Source: Inquilinus limosus DSM 16000 (GTDB taxonomy: Bacteria > Pseudomonadota > Alphaproteobacteria > DSM-16000 > Inquilinaceae). Taken from it: a DNA stretch of 64,000 nucleotides. The notes beneath the pieces are model-generated. The model saw nothing but the letters and a program-made list of their open reading frames with translations. It had not been told where the DNA came from and searched no databases. The DNA is taken from assembly GCF_000423185.1 (NCBI RefSeq), contig NZ_AUHM01000037.1, forward strand, positions 17,283 through 81,282, read 5' to 3'. Numbering within the stretch: the first letter of the stretch is position 1; every line of letters begins with the position of its first letter. Positions 16,938 to 30,091 of this stretch are shown piece by piece. The translations under genes and the position numbers were made by a program.

Positions 16938-17633
16938 ATGGATCTTGACCTGATCCTCGACACCTTCGGCCGGCTGCTCGGCGGTGCCCTGGTGACGATC
17001 CAGCTGATCGTGCCGGCGCTGGCCATCGGCGTCGTCCTGGCGATGGTGCTGGCGGTGATGCGGATGTCCGGCAACGGCATCCTGTCGCGCCTGTCCCGCG
17101 GCTATGTCTTCGTGTTCCGCGGCACGCCACTGCTGGTGCAGATCTTCCTGATCTATTTCGGCCTCGGCCAGTTCCGCCCGTTCTGGGAGATGCTCGGCGT
17201 CTGGGACTGGCCGCTGCGCGAGGCTTTTCCCTGCGCCGTGATCGCCTTCGCCATGAACACCGCGGCCTACACCAGCGAGATCATCCGCGGCGGGCTGCAG
17301 GCGGTGCCCTTCGGCCAGATCGAGGCGGCGCGCGCCTGCGGCATGTCCCGCTCCCTGGTGTTCCGCCGCATCACCGTGCCGATCGCGATCCGCCAGGCCC
17401 TGCCGGCCTATGGCAACGAGATCATCCTGATGGTGAAGGCCAGCTCGCTGGCCTCGATCATCACCATCATGGAGATCACCGGCATCGCCAAGCAGATCAA
17501 CTCGCGCACCTTCGCGCCCTTCGAGGTGTTCACCGCCGCTGGCATCCTCTACCTCGCCATGAACTTCGTGGTGGCCCAGGGAATCCGGGCGGTGGAGTGG
17601 AAGCTGACCCCGCATCTGCGCCGGCGAAGCTGA
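16938..17633 (+). CDS. PAAT-family amino-acid ABC transporter permease (HisM-like)
   Basis: A 231-residue permease, partner of the previous one. Seen: YVFVFRGTPLLVQIFLIYFGLGQF, AYTSEIIRGGLQAVPFGQIEAARACGMSRSLVFRRITVPIAIRQALPAYGN (coupling loop) and the C-terminal helix ILYLAMNFVVAQGIRAVEW. Arrangement and length match HisM/OccM. It is the last gene of the transporter operon. Downstream, 47 bases separate it from an acetyltransferase gene in the same direction. Confidence 0.92.
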   Translation: MDLDLILDTFGRLLGGALVTIQLIVPALAIGVVLAMVLAVMRMSGNGILSRLSRGYVFVFRGTPLLVQIFLIYFGLGQFRPFWEMLGVWDWPLREAFPCAVIAFAMNTAAYTSEIIRGGLQAVPFGQIEAARACGMSRSLVFRRITVPIAIRQALPAYGNEIILMVKASSLASIITIMEITGIAKQINSRTFAPFEVFTAAGILYLAMNFVVAQGIRAVEWKLTPHLRRRS

Positions 17634-17680
17634 AGCGGCTCCGGTCGTGACGGCAGGAAAACCCCGCTAGACTGGCGCGG

Positions 17681-18157
17681 ATGTTCACCTTCACGCCGAT
17701 CCGCCCCGCCGACCTGCCGCGCCTGCGCCTGTGGCTGACCATGCCGCATGTCCGCGCCTGGTGGGGCGATCCGGACACTGCGATCCGCGAGATCCGCCGG
17801 CTGATGGCCGCGGACTGGGCCGAGCCGATGCTGGTCGCCTGGCAGGGGCGCCAGATCGGCTATCTCCAGGCCTATGACGCGGTCTCGGCGGCGCCCGGCG
17901 GGGACGCCGAGCCCGGCAGCTTCGGCGTCGACCTGTTCATCGGCGAGCCGAGCTATGTCGGCAAGGGGCTCGGCACCGCCTTCCTCGGCGCCTACACCGA
18001 CCGGCTGCTGAAGGGCGGCCGCGCCTTGCGCATCCTGGCCCGGCCGGCGCGGGCCAATCATCGCGCCATCCGCTGCCTGGAAGGGGCGGGATTCCACCGG
18101 CTCGACGACCCGGGCGGCCCGGTGCTGCCGATGGCGAAGGACCGGCCCGGCCTTTAG
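17681..18157 (+). CDS. GNAT acetyltransferase, AAC(6')-like
   Basis: A 158-residue GNAT-fold protein. The N-terminal FTPIRPADLPRLRLWLTMPHVRAWWGDPD resembles the start of aminoglycoside 6'-N-acetyltransferases and of siderophore-type acetyltransferases (IucB/AAC6 group). The acetyl-CoA loop reads YVGKGLGTAFLGAY (about residues 102-115) and the C-terminal ARPARANHRAIRCLEGAGFHRL is the usual GNAT ending. Similarity to resistance enzymes does not show resistance; many chromosomal members have unknown substrates. Its position after the amino-acid transporter may be accidental. Confidence 0.8.
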   Translation: MFTFTPIRPADLPRLRLWLTMPHVRAWWGDPDTAIREIRRLMAADWAEPMLVAWQGRQIGYLQAYDAVSAAPGGDAEPGSFGVDLFIGEPSYVGKGLGTAFLGAYTDRLLKGGRALRILARPARANHRAIRCLEGAGFHRLDDPGGPVLPMAKDRPGL

Positions 18158-18252
18158 GGCAAGCCGGGAATCTGCCGAGTCGCTGTCCGGCGCAAGCGTG
18201 TTATGATTCCCAAAAAGAAACTTCCAAATTCAGAACTGATCGGGGAATCGCC

Positions 18253-18687
18253 ATGAACGTTGCCCGTATTCTGAACGTGAAGGGGAACAGCGTCATCCAT
18301 GTCGCGCCGGATCTCCGGCTGGCCGAGGCCGTGGCGCTGCTGCGCGACAAGCGCATCGGTGCCGTCGTGGTCTCGGGCGATGGCCGCCGCATCGACGGCA
18401 TCCTGTCCGAGCGCGACGTCGTCCACCGCATCGCCGACCGCGGGCCGTCCGTGCTGGACGAGCCGGTCTCGGCCATCATGGTGCGGCCGGTCATCACCTG
18501 CGGCCTCGACGACACGGTGGCGGAGCTGATGGGGATGATGACCCAGCGCCGCTTCCGCCATCTGCCGGTGGTGGACGACCAGGGGCTGCTCTGCGGCATG
18601 ATCAGCATCGGCGACGTGGTCAAGGCGCGCCTCGACGAGATCGAGAGCGAGGCCGAGAGCCTGCGCGAATACATCACCACGGGCTAG
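18253..18687 (+). CDS. Protein with paired CBS domains
   Basis: A 144-residue cytoplasmic protein made of two CBS modules (about residues 8-62 and 73-130) that would form one Bateman module binding an adenine nucleotide or similar ligand. Typical pieces are RIGAVVVSGDGRRIDGILSERDVV and RFRHLPVVDDQGLLCGMISIGDVVKARL. Alphaproteobacteria often carry such stand-alone CBS proteins, sometimes linked to energy sensing; no partner domain is attached. ATG 18253 follows GGGGAA. It is a single gene followed by a DUF1328 gene. Confidence 0.9.
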   Translation: MNVARILNVKGNSVIHVAPDLRLAEAVALLRDKRIGAVVVSGDGRRIDGILSERDVVHRIADRGPSVLDEPVSAIMVRPVITCGLDDTVAELMGMMTQRRFRHLPVVDDQGLLCGMISIGDVVKARLDEIESEAESLREYITTG

Positions 18688-18716
18688 CGGGATCGGGGGC
18701 ACGACGCAGCGAAGCG

Positions 18717-18742
18717 GGAACTGCCGAGCGGCAGGGCCTGTT
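18717..18742 (+). promoter_or_regulatory. Possible EcfG-type stress promoter
   Basis: GGAAC (18717-18721), 17 bases, then TGTT (18739-18742) resembles the alphaproteobacterial general-stress consensus GGAAC-N16/17-CGTT with one mismatch. It is about 65 bases before the DUF1328 start. DUF1328 genes are often stress-controlled in this class, which lends slight support. Confidence 0.3.
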
Positions 18743-18807
18743 CTCGTCTTGGAACGTCCGCGCCGGCGCTGCCGGCCGGGCCGGCTCACAAGCACGAGGT
18801 GCCCGAC

Positions 18808-18984
18808 ATGTTCGGCAGTCTGCTCCATTGGGCGATCGTCTTCCTGATCATCGCGCTGGTCGCGGCCCTGTTCGGCTTTGGCGGCGTCGCCGGCACCGCC
18901 ATGGCCGGCGCCAAGATCCTGTTCTGGATCGCGCTGGTGATCTTCGTGATCACGCTGGTGGCCGGCCTGATGAGACGCGGCTAG
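18808..18984 (+). CDS. DUF1328 small membrane protein
   Basis: A 58-residue protein with two membrane helices ([20 protein letters not shown] and [19 protein letters not shown]) and a short basic tail MRRG. This matches the DUF1328/YtjA family, whose role is unknown. ATG 18808 is preferred because GAGG at 18796-18799 is correctly spaced; an in-frame GTG at 18799 is less likely. A possible EcfG-type promoter lies upstream. Confidence 0.88.
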   Translation: MFGSLLHWAIVFLIIALVAALFGFGGVAGTAMAGAKILFWIALVIFVITLVAGLMRRG

Positions 18985-19072
18985 CGCCTTTCCAGGGCAA
19001 GCACCGACGGCCGGGCGGCTCGGCGGGGACGTCCGGCCGTTGTCGTCTTCAGCGTATGGTCAGGGAAGGAGA

Positions 19073-19148
19073 TGGTGGAGCTGAGCGGGATCGAACCGCT
19101 GACCTTCTCATTGCGAACGAGACGCTCTCCCAACTGAGCTACAGCCCC
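19073..19148 (-). tRNA. tRNA-Ala (anticodon CGC)
   Basis: Reading the minus strand gives a full 76-base cloverleaf with encoded CCA. The acceptor stem is GGGGCTG/CAGCTCC, including the G3-U70 pair that identifies alanine tRNAs. The D-arm is GCTC...GAGC, the anticodon stem TCTCG/TGAGA closes the loop TTCGCAA (anticodon CGC, reads GCG), and the T-arm is AGCGG-TTCGATC-CCGCT. All stems pair. It stands alone in the gap between DUF1328 and the NDUFA9-like gene; I see nothing else in that gap. Confidence 0.97.
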
Positions 19149-19341
19149 ACGAATTCGGACCCGGGCGGTTGGGCATCCCGGCGAACGGCGCGGAATATCG
19201 TGTCCGCGTCATGGCTTGTCAAGCGCCTCATCCGGGGGCCTGTCGTTTTTCCGTGGCGGTACGTTTGAAACCCGCGGCGGCTCGGATATAAGGGGGCCGG
19301 GCCGCAGCCGTGGCGGCCGGTTCGGGTTTGCAGGCAGGACC

Positions 19342-20304
19342 ATGACGGACTTCATCGGCCAAAAGACGGTCACCATCTTCGGCGGCACCGGATTCATCGG
19401 CCGCTACGTGGCGCAGCTCCTGGCCCAGCGCGGCTGGCGCATCATCGTCGCCTCGCGCCATCCCGACCGGGCCCTGCCGCTGAAGACCGCGGGCGCGGTC
19501 GGCCAGGTGGTCCCGGTCTTCGCCGATATCCGCGACGAGGGCTCGGTCGCGGCCGCGGTGGCCGGCGCCGACGCCGTGGTCAACCTGGTCGGCATCCTGT
19601 TCGAGCGCGGCAAGCAGCGCTTCGACGCCATCCATGCCGAGGCCGCGGGCCGCGTCGCCCGGGCCGCAGCCGCCGCCGGCGCCGGCCGCGTCGTCCACAT
19701 CTCGGCGATCGGCGCCTCGGCCGACAGCCCCTCGGCCTATGCCCGCAGCAAGGCGGCCGGCGAGGCGGCGGTGCGCGCGGCCTTCCCGGGCGCCGCGATC
19801 CTGCGGCCCAGCATCGTCTTCGGGCCGGAGGACGGCTTCTTCAACCTGTTCGCGACCCTGGCCCGCACCGCGCCGTTCCTGCCGCTGTTCGGCGGCGGCA
19901 CCACCCGGTTCCAGCCGGTCTATGTCCGCGACGTCGCCGCGGCGGTGGTCGCCTGCCTGGAGCAGGACGGCGCCGCCGGCCAGACCTATGAGCTCGGCGG
20001 GCCGCGGGTCTACACCTTCCGCGAGCTGATGGAGCTGACCCTGAAGCAGACCGGCCGCAAGAAGCGCCTGGTCTCGCTGTCCTGGGGCGTGGCGTCGCTG
20101 GAGGCGCGGCTGTTCAGCCTGCTGCCGAAGCCGCTGCTGACGCCCGACCAGGTGGCGCAGCTCAAGATCGACAACGTCGTGGCGCCGGGCGCGAAGACGC
20201 TGGCCGATCTCGGCATCTCGCCGACCCCGGCCGAGCTGATCCTGCCCAGCTATCTCGACCGCTACCGCCCGGGCGGCCGCTTCGGCAACCGAATGGTGGC
20301 CTGA
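19342..20304 (+). CDS. NDUFA9-like complex I-associated NAD(P)-binding protein
   Basis: A 320-residue short-chain-dehydrogenase-fold protein of the atypical/extended group, like the complex I accessory subunit NDUFA9. The dinucleotide motif GGTGFIG is at residues 14-20. YARSK gives Tyr133 and Lys137 at the usual catalytic positions. LVGILFERGKQRFDAIHAEAAG and VFGPEDGFFNLFATLARTAPFLPLFGGG are typical of this subfamily. In mitochondria the protein stabilises complex I by binding NADPH; in bacteria the role is inferred. ATG 19342 follows GCAGG and CAGGACC. It is a monocistronic gene. Confidence 0.88.
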   Translation: MTDFIGQKTVTIFGGTGFIGRYVAQLLAQRGWRIIVASRHPDRALPLKTAGAVGQVVPVFADIRDEGSVAAAVAGADAVVNLVGILFERGKQRFDAIHAEAAGRVARAAAAAGAGRVVHISAIGASADSPSAYARSKAAGEAAVRAAFPGAAILRPSIVFGPEDGFFNLFATLARTAPFLPLFGGGTTRFQPVYVRDVAAAVVACLEQDGAAGQTYELGGPRVYTFRELMELTLKQTGRKKRLVSLSWGVASLEARLFSLLPKPLLTPDQVAQLKIDNVVAPGAKTLADLGISPTPAELILPSYLDRYRPGGRFGNRMVA

Positions 20305-20330
20305 TCCGGCGTAGGCTGGGGTCGCGGCAA

Positions 20331-20390
20331 GCGAACCCAACAGGTCATGGCGGGGTTGAGATGTTGGGTTCGCCGGAGGGCGAACCCAAC
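20331..20390. repeat. GCGAACCCAAC inverted/direct repeat cluster
   Basis: GCGAACCCAACA (20331-20342), its exact reverse complement TGTTGGGTTCGC (20362-20373), and another GCGAACCCAAC (20380-20390). This is a small hairpin repeat of a type widespread in bacterial genomes. It lies between convergent genes (NDUFA9-like and esterase), so it may also end transcription in both directions. Confidence 0.65.
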
Positions 20391-20398
20391 CTGCGTCG

Positions 20399-21412
20399 CT
20401 ATCCCTCCGTCAGCGCCCGGCCCAGGAAGGGCAGGCTCTCGTCCATCCGGTAATCCACCGAGCTGTGGTTGTCCGGGAACTCTTCGTAACGGTGCGGCAC
20501 GCCCAGCCGCTCCAGCGATCGGCGCAGCCGGCGGGCGCCGTAGATCAGGTTGTACTGATCGATGTCGCCGCAATCGATGTACAGGCCCTTCAGCGACCGC
20601 AGCGCGTCGGCGCATTGGTCGACGATCAGCACCGGGTCCCATTTCAGCCAGTTGGCCCAGCGCTCCTCGATCACCTCGCAGGTGTCGAGGGTGACCGGCA
20701 GGCGGATGCCCAGGAACTGCGACGGGTCCGGATCGTAGGTCGCGGCCATCGCCAGCTGCATCAGGATGTGAATATCGGCATCCGCGGTCTTCTTCGCCGT
20801 CTCCAGCGTGGTGACGAAGCGCTCGATCGAACCCTCGTGCTTGGCCAGCGCCCGCAGCACGTTCGGCATGTCCTGCAGATACACCAGCTCGAACCCCATG
20901 TCGCCGGAATGGCAGGCCGCGGCGCTCCACACATCGGCCCGGCGCATGGCGTGGATGATCGCGCCGAAGCCGCCGGAGCTCTTGCCGAACACGCCGCGCC
21001 GGCCCGGCCCGCCGCAGCCCAGCCGGGACTCGACCGCGGGCAGCATCTCGTCGATCAGGAAGTCCTCCCACCGGCCCATGGCGGCGGAGTTGACGTACTG
21101 GTTGCCGCCGAGGCGGGTGAAGCAGTCCGGGAAGGCGATCACCACCGGCGGCAGCTTGCCTTCCGCGATCAGCCGGTCGGCGCGCTCCGGCACGTTCTCG
21201 CCGAAGTTCTTCCAGTTGGTGTGCGACGGGCCGCCGCCGGTGAAGCCGACCAGGTCGACCAGCAGCGGCAGGCCGCGCCCGTCATGCCCGGCGGGGATGT
21301 AGAGGTCGACCCGCCGCTCCGCCGGGTCGCCCAGCAGGTTGCCCCGCAGCACCTGACTCTCGACGGTGATGCTCTCCACCCGCCCGCGCGGGGCGGCCTG
21401 GTTCTTGCGCAT
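20399..21412 (-). CDS. Esterase D-type alpha/beta hydrolase
   Basis: A 337-residue hydrolase of the putative-esterase group (PF00756). The nucleophile elbow GKSSGG gives Ser145, inside RRGVFGKSSGGFGAIIHAM. An acidic residue is offered by the IDCGDIDQYN region and the His by PDNHSSVDYR near the C-terminus, completing a plausible Ser-Asp-His triad. The N-terminal portion (RVDLYIPAGHDGRGLPLLVDLVGFTGGG) is an oxyanion-hole beta-strand region. There is no signal peptide, so it is cytoplasmic. Relatives include formylglutathione hydrolases, feruloyl esterases and enterochelin esterases; the substrate is not predictable. Confidence 0.82.
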   Translation of the reverse strand: MRKNQAAPRGRVESITVESQVLRGNLLGDPAERRVDLYIPAGHDGRGLPLLVDLVGFTGGGPSHTNWKNFGENVPERADRLIAEGKLPPVVIAFPDCFTRLGGNQYVNSAAMGRWEDFLIDEMLPAVESRLGCGGPGRRGVFGKSSGGFGAIIHAMRRADVWSAAACHSGDMGFELVYLQDMPNVLRALAKHEGSIERFVTTLETAKKTADADIHILMQLAMAATYDPDPSQFLGIRLPVTLDTCEVIEERWANWLKWDPVLIVDQCADALRSLKGLYIDCGDIDQYNLIYGARRLRRSLERLGVPHRYEEFPDNHSSVDYRMDESLPFLGRALTEG

Positions 21413-21474
21413 GCGCTCCCTCCATGGGTTGTGCCGCCACCCTAGACCGAGTCGGACGGGGCCGCACCCCTCCC

Positions 21475-23013
21475 TCAGAACGGGCGCAGCTTCACTGGAT
21501 CCAGCGGCAGGGCCTGGCCGGGCTTGACGAAGACGACGACGAAGTCGAATGGCTGCCCGGTCAGCCCGAACATCCGCTTGGCGACGGTGAACCCGGTGCG
21601 CCAGCTGTCCAGCCCGTCATATTTCGCGGCCTCGCCCAGGCACCATTCGTCCGTCTTCAGACAGATCACCGCCAGCCCGCCGCGGCGCAGGCGGTCGGCG
21701 TCGACCCAGGGGGCATAGGCGCGGGCGAAGGCGGTGAAGTCGGTCGGGTGGCCGGGGCTGTAGAAGGTCGCGCCCAGGGCGTAGCTCTCGGTCCCGGCGA
21801 CGATGGCCAGCGGCGTGCCGATCTGCCGGTGCCACAGCGCCGTCAGCTGCTCCGCCACCAGCCGCCGCGGCTCGGCCGCCTGCTGCACGTCGTGCTGCAG
21901 GGTCCAGGCCCCGGCCAGCGGCGCCGCCGCGAGCAGCAGCAGCGCCCCGCCGCCGGCCAGGACAGCCAGCCGGCGCAGCGCCTCCCGGTCGATCGCCGGG
22001 CGCAGCCGGACGATCGCAGCCAGCGGCGACAGGCTGAAGATCGGGATGGCGAAATGGGTGTTGATCCGCACCGAGAACAGGAGGGCGATCAGCACCGTCA
22101 GCAGGAACGGGCCGAGGGCGAAGATCGCCAGCGTGCGGGCATTGCCGGCGGACGGCGCCGCGGGCCGGCTGTCCGGGGGAGCGTTCCTTCCGCGCCGCCA
22201 CAGCCAGACCAGCGCGCCCGCGAGCAGCGCGTGCAGGCCGGCGCAGCCGGCGACGAAGACCGCGGCCTTGCCGAGGATCTGGAGCGGCCTGGCGCTGCCC
22301 TTGCTGGCCAGGTACTGGATCGGCCCGATGGCGGCGCCGAGATGCCACAGCACATGCGGCGCCATCGCCGCGGCGAACACAGCCAGCGCCGCATAGGGGG
22401 CCGGGCTGGCGAAGAGGCGGCGGCGGTCGGGATGGGCCAGCGCCGCCAGGAGGCAGCAGGCCAGGATGACGCCGCTGTAGTATTTCGCCAGCATCGCGGC
22501 GGCGGCCGCCAGGCCCAGCGCCGCGCCGCTCGCCAGGTCGCGCCGCTCGATGGCGCGCAGGAACAGCAGCACGACCAGCGGCCAAAGCGACAGCAGCGCC
22601 GAATTGGCGTTGAAGTTGAAGGACTCGAAGGTGGTGAAGGGCAGGGCCTCCAGCAGCAGCACCGCGGCCAGCCGCGACGGGCCGGAGAGGTACCGGCCGG
22701 CGATGGCCCAGACCGCGGCCAGGCCGATCGCCGCGTTTACCGAGGACAGCAGATAGAAGGCCCAGTCCGTCGTCGGCATCAGGCCGAACCAAGCCCGCAC
22801 CACCCAGGCGTAGAAGGGTGGGTGCTTGTAGTAGCCGAGCTGCGGCTCCTGCGCCCAGGAGAAGGCCTCGGTCATGTCGTTCGGCAGGTCGGACGGCGCC
22901 AGGTACAGAAGGCAGAAGCCGGTCCACACCGCGACATGCGCGGCCAGCAGCAGGAGGAGGCCGCGTGCATCGCTGCCGGAGCGGCGGAGCGGGGCGCTGA
23001 TTGCGATCGACAT
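21475..23013 (-). CDS. GT39-type polytopic glycosyltransferase (ArnT/PMT-like)
   Basis: A 512-residue inner-membrane protein with about a dozen hydrophobic helices. The first periplasmic loop has EAFSWAQEPQLGYYKHPPFYAWVVRAWFG, the acidic-plus-HPP pattern of ArnT-like transferases that move sugars from polyprenyl phosphate. FNFNANSALLSLWPL and MLAKYYSGVIL are also typical. The C-terminal periplasmic domain (about residues 370-500) is small. The acceptor (lipid A, a glycan or protein) is unknown. The start ATG is at 23013 on the minus strand and the gene appears monocistronic. Confidence 0.82.
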   Translation of the reverse strand: MSIAISAPLRRSGSDARGLLLLLAAHVAVWTGFCLLYLAPSDLPNDMTEAFSWAQEPQLGYYKHPPFYAWVVRAWFGLMPTTDWAFYLLSSVNAAIGLAAVWAIAGRYLSGPSRLAAVLLLEALPFTTFESFNFNANSALLSLWPLVVLLFLRAIERRDLASGAALGLAAAAAMLAKYYSGVILACCLLAALAHPDRRRLFASPAPYAALAVFAAAMAPHVLWHLGAAIGPIQYLASKGSARPLQILGKAAVFVAGCAGLHALLAGALVWLWRRGRNAPPDSRPAAPSAGNARTLAIFALGPFLLTVLIALLFSVRINTHFAIPIFSLSPLAAIVRLRPAIDREALRRLAVLAGGGALLLLAAAPLAGAWTLQHDVQQAAEPRRLVAEQLTALWHRQIGTPLAIVAGTESYALGATFYSPGHPTDFTAFARAYAPWVDADRLRRGGLAVICLKTDEWCLGEAAKYDGLDSWRTGFTVAKRMFGLTGQPFDFVVVFVKPGQALPLDPVKLRPF

Positions 23014-23111
23014 GGGCGGGGCGGCGGGAGGTTGGACCGGCCCGAGCCGTTAGGCCCGGCCGGGGCCGGTGTCCAATTCCCTCTTCGTATGCCGCCGGCT
23101 GGCCCCAATAC

Positions 23112-23196
23112 CGTCATTGCGAGGAGGCGAAGCCGACGAAGCAATCCAGGGCCGATGCAAGCCGCCCTGGATTGCTTCGCTGCGCTCGCAATGACG
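23112..23196. repeat. Dispersed hairpin element, copy 1 (TTGC type)
   Basis: An 85-base imperfect palindrome that begins CGTCATTGCGAG and ends CTCGCAATGACG, with inner GAAGCAATCCAGGGC and GCCCTGGATTGCTTC. Each half can also fold on itself (ATTGC with GCAAT). Other copies are at 29954-30061 and 33900-33989. It lies between the GT39 and ABM genes. Confidence 0.85.
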
Positions 23197-23232
23197 ATCC
23201 GAAGGGCCGGGAAGGTCCAGCCGTCTGCGTGC

Positions 23233-23565
23233 TCAGACCTCCCCGACCTCATAAGCCGTCTCGTAGCCGCCGGGCACGGCGCTCTCCAGCAAAGGCTGGA
23301 TCCGCGCCATATGCTCGGTGAAGCGCGGGTCCTGGCGGAAGCGCTGCGCATCCTCGATCGTCTCGAAGGCGGTGACCAGCACGACGCTGCGGCCGTCCAG
23401 CGCGCGGAACAGCCGGCCGCCGCGCAGCCCCTGGACCTGGCCGCGCACCCGATGATGCTGGGCCAGTTGCAGCGCCATGAACTCCTCGAACCGGCCGGGC
23501 TTCGGGGTGATCACGCTGATCGAGACATAGGGCTTGGCCGCTGCGGCGGCGTCGGTGGCGGTCAT
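23233..23565 (-). CDS. Antibiotic-biosynthesis-monooxygenase (ABM) fold protein
   Basis: A 110-residue single-domain protein of the ABM/dimeric alpha-beta barrel superfamily. It reads YVSISVITPKPGRFEEFMALQ, then VVLVTAFETIEDAQRFRQDPRFTEHM, the usual beta-alpha-beta pattern with a paired repeat. Members include quinol monooxygenases, heme-degrading enzymes and many of unknown function. ATG at 23565 (minus strand) is chosen because upstream residues do not fit the fold and GGAGCC precedes it. Nothing in the neighbourhood points to a substrate. Confidence 0.78.
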   Translation of the reverse strand: MTATDAAAAAKPYVSISVITPKPGRFEEFMALQLAQHHRVRGQVQGLRGGRLFRALDGRSVVLVTAFETIEDAQRFRQDPRFTEHMARIQPLLESAVPGGYETAYEVGEV

Positions 23566-23894
23566 GGCTCGGCTCCGATAGGGCAGGAGCCATCCTGGTA
23601 GAGGTTCAAGCCGGCTTGAGGTCAAGTCCGGGTTGGCGAGGGATCGAAAATGCTACCGTGCATGGCCCGGAAGGATCGATTCTCTCGATAGTCTCATAGC
23701 GGCCTTAATTTTCTTGAAACAATCGATCGCAGGGGCACTCTCAACTGCGAATCGCTCTTAACAACGCGAAATTAGTCAACAAATATGACCTAATCGCGAA
23801 AAACTGCTCGCCACGGGCTGCCGAAATCCGTAAATGTCGCCGTGGGCCCCGCCGCTGCGGGGCTTATTCGACTCCGCGTGACGAGGGGCCGCCC
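23566..23894. other. Intergenic region upstream of gltD
   Basis: About 330 bases without a gene. Bases 23690-23810 are clearly richer in A and T than the surroundings (for example CTTAATTTTCTTGAAACAAT and TTAGTCAACAAATATGACC). They therefore probably hold the gltDB promoter. No convincing sigma-70, sigma-54 or NtrC site could be placed. The left part is the leader of the ABM gene. Confidence 0.55.
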
Positions 23895-25337
23895 ATGGCG
23901 ACGAAGATGCTGCAGTTCGTGAAGACCGCCGGCGAGATGCCGACGAAACGGACTGCCGAGATCCGCCGGCACGACTGGCTCGAAGTCTACGGACCCTATG
24001 TCCGCCAGAAGGCGGAGGAGCAGTCCTCGCGCTGCTCGCAATGCGGCGTGCCGTTCTGCCAAGTGCATTGCCCGCTGCACAACAACATCCCGGACTGGCT
24101 GAAGCTGACCGCCGAAGGCCGGCTGGAGGAGGCGTACGAGATCTCCTCGGCCACCAACTCCATGCCCGAGATCTGCGGCCGCATCTGCCCGCAGGACCGG
24201 CTGTGCGAAGGCAACTGCGTGATCGAGCAGTCGGGCCACGGCGCTGTCACCATCGGCTCGATCGAGAAATACATCACCGACACCGCCTGGGCCGAAGGCT
24301 GGGTCAAGCCGCCGGCGCCGCTGCGCGAGCGCAGCCAGTCGGTCGGCATCATCGGCGCCGGCCCGGCCGGCATCGCCGCGGCGGAGCAGCTGCGCCGGCT
24401 CGGCTACCAGGTCCATCTCTACGACCGCTACGACCGGGTCGGCGGCCTGCTGATCTACGGCATCCCCAGCTTCAAGCTGGAGAAGGAGATCGTCGCTCGC
24501 CGGGCGCAGTGGCTGGCCGATGCCGGCATCACCCTGCACCTGAACTTCGAGGTCGGCCGCGACGCGACGCTGCAGGAGCTGCGGTCGCGCCACGACGCGG
24601 TGCTGATCGCGACCGGCGTCTACAAGGCGCGCGACCTGCAGGCCCCCGGCTCCGGCCTCAAGGGCATCGTCGCGGCGCTGGACTACCTCACCGCCTCGAA
24701 CCGCACCGGCCTCGGCGACGACGTGCCGGAATTCGCCGACGGCACGCTGAATGCCGCCGGCAAGCGGGTGGTGGTGATCGGCGGCGGCGACACGGCGATG
24801 GACTGCGTCCGCACCGCGGTGCGCCAGGGCGCCGTCTCGGTGAAGTGCCTGTACCGCCGCAACCGCGCCAACATGCCGGGCAGCCAGCGCGAGGTGCAGA
24901 ACGCCGAGGAGGAGGGCGTCGAATTCGTCTGGCAGGCGGCGCCGGAAGCCTTCCTCGGCGACGACGTCGTCGCCGGCGTGCGCGCCCATTCGATCCATCT
25001 CGGCGTCGCCGATGCCACCGGCCGGCAGACGCCGGTGGTGATCGAGGGCTCGGCCCACACCATCGAGGCCGACCTGGTGGTCAAGGCGCTCGGCTTCGAC
25101 CCCGAGGACCTGCCGACCCTGTTCGACGCGCCGGGCCTGCCGGTGACCAAATGGGGCACGGTCAAGGTCGACCACAGGACCATGATGACCGCGGTCGACG
25201 GCATCTTCGCCGCCGGCGACATCGTTCGCGGCGCCAGCCTCGTCGTCTGGGCGATCCGCGACGGCCGCGACGCCGCCGCCGCGATCGACAGCTACCTCGC
25301 CGCCAAGGTGGCCGCCCCGGCGGTCGCGGCGGAATAA
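23895..25337 (+). CDS. gltD: Glutamate synthase (NADPH) small subunit
   Basis: A 480-residue beta subunit that takes electrons from NADPH through FAD and [4Fe-4S] clusters to the large subunit. The N-terminal cysteine clusters are visible: SRCSQCGVPFCQVHCPLHN and GRICPQDRLCEGNC. The FAD motif IIGAGPAGIAAAEQL starts near residue 151, and the NADPH motif VVVIGGGDTAMDC is at about 291-303. A C-terminal FAD segment reads DGIFAAGDIVRGASLVVWAIRDGRDAA. ATG 23895 gives the standard N-terminus. The gene precedes gltB by 22 bases, the reverse of the enterobacterial order. Confidence 0.96.
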   Translation: MATKMLQFVKTAGEMPTKRTAEIRRHDWLEVYGPYVRQKAEEQSSRCSQCGVPFCQVHCPLHNNIPDWLKLTAEGRLEEAYEISSATNSMPEICGRICPQDRLCEGNCVIEQSGHGAVTIGSIEKYITDTAWAEGWVKPPAPLRERSQSVGIIGAGPAGIAAAEQLRRLGYQVHLYDRYDRVGGLLIYGIPSFKLEKEIVARRAQWLADAGITLHLNFEVGRDATLQELRSRHDAVLIATGVYKARDLQAPGSGLKGIVAALDYLTASNRTGLGDDVPEFADGTLNAAGKRVVVIGGGDTAMDCVRTAVRQGAVSVKCLYRRNRANMPGSQREVQNAEEEGVEFVWQAAPEAFLGDDVVAGVRAHSIHLGVADATGRQTPVVIEGSAHTIEADLVVKALGFDPEDLPTLFDAPGLPVTKWGTVKVDHRTMMTAVDGIFAAGDIVRGASLVVWAIRDGRDAAAAIDSYLAAKVAAPAVAAE

Positions 25338-25359
25338 GCGCAGCCGGAAGGAGCCAGCC

Positions 25360-29916
<4,557 letters not shown>

Positions 29917-29953
29917 TACCGGTGGCCTTTGAGATCGACTCGTCGGTCTCTTC

Positions 29954-30061
29954 CCGTCATGGCGAGGCGCGTAGCGCCGTGGCCATCCAGGGGCCGGTGC
30001 GAGCCGCCCTGGATGGCCACGCCCCCCAAGTAGGTGCAAGGAGCGGGGCTCGCCATGACGG
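29954..30061. repeat. Dispersed hairpin element, copy 2 (TGGC type)
   Basis: Begins CCGTCATGGCGAG and ends CTCGCCATGACGG. Inner arms GTGGCCATCCAGGG (29979-29992) and CCCTGGATGGCCAC (30007-30020) are perfect complements. The right half carries about 20 extra bases compared with copy 1. It sits between convergent gltB and the FAD oxidase gene and may also act as a terminator. Confidence 0.85.
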
Positions 30062-30091
30062 GTCAATATTTCAAGCTGCTGGAATGACCGG

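Noticed and set aside
17681..18157. Calling the GNAT gene an aminoglycoside resistance gene
   Set aside because: Only the fold and general N-terminal resemblance can be seen; substrate residues cannot be verified, so only AAC(6')-like was stated.
23735..23757. A sigma-54-like GGCAC...TGC pattern upstream of gltD
   Set aside because: The spacing between the GG and GC elements is one base too long and the -12 element lacks the expected TTGC.
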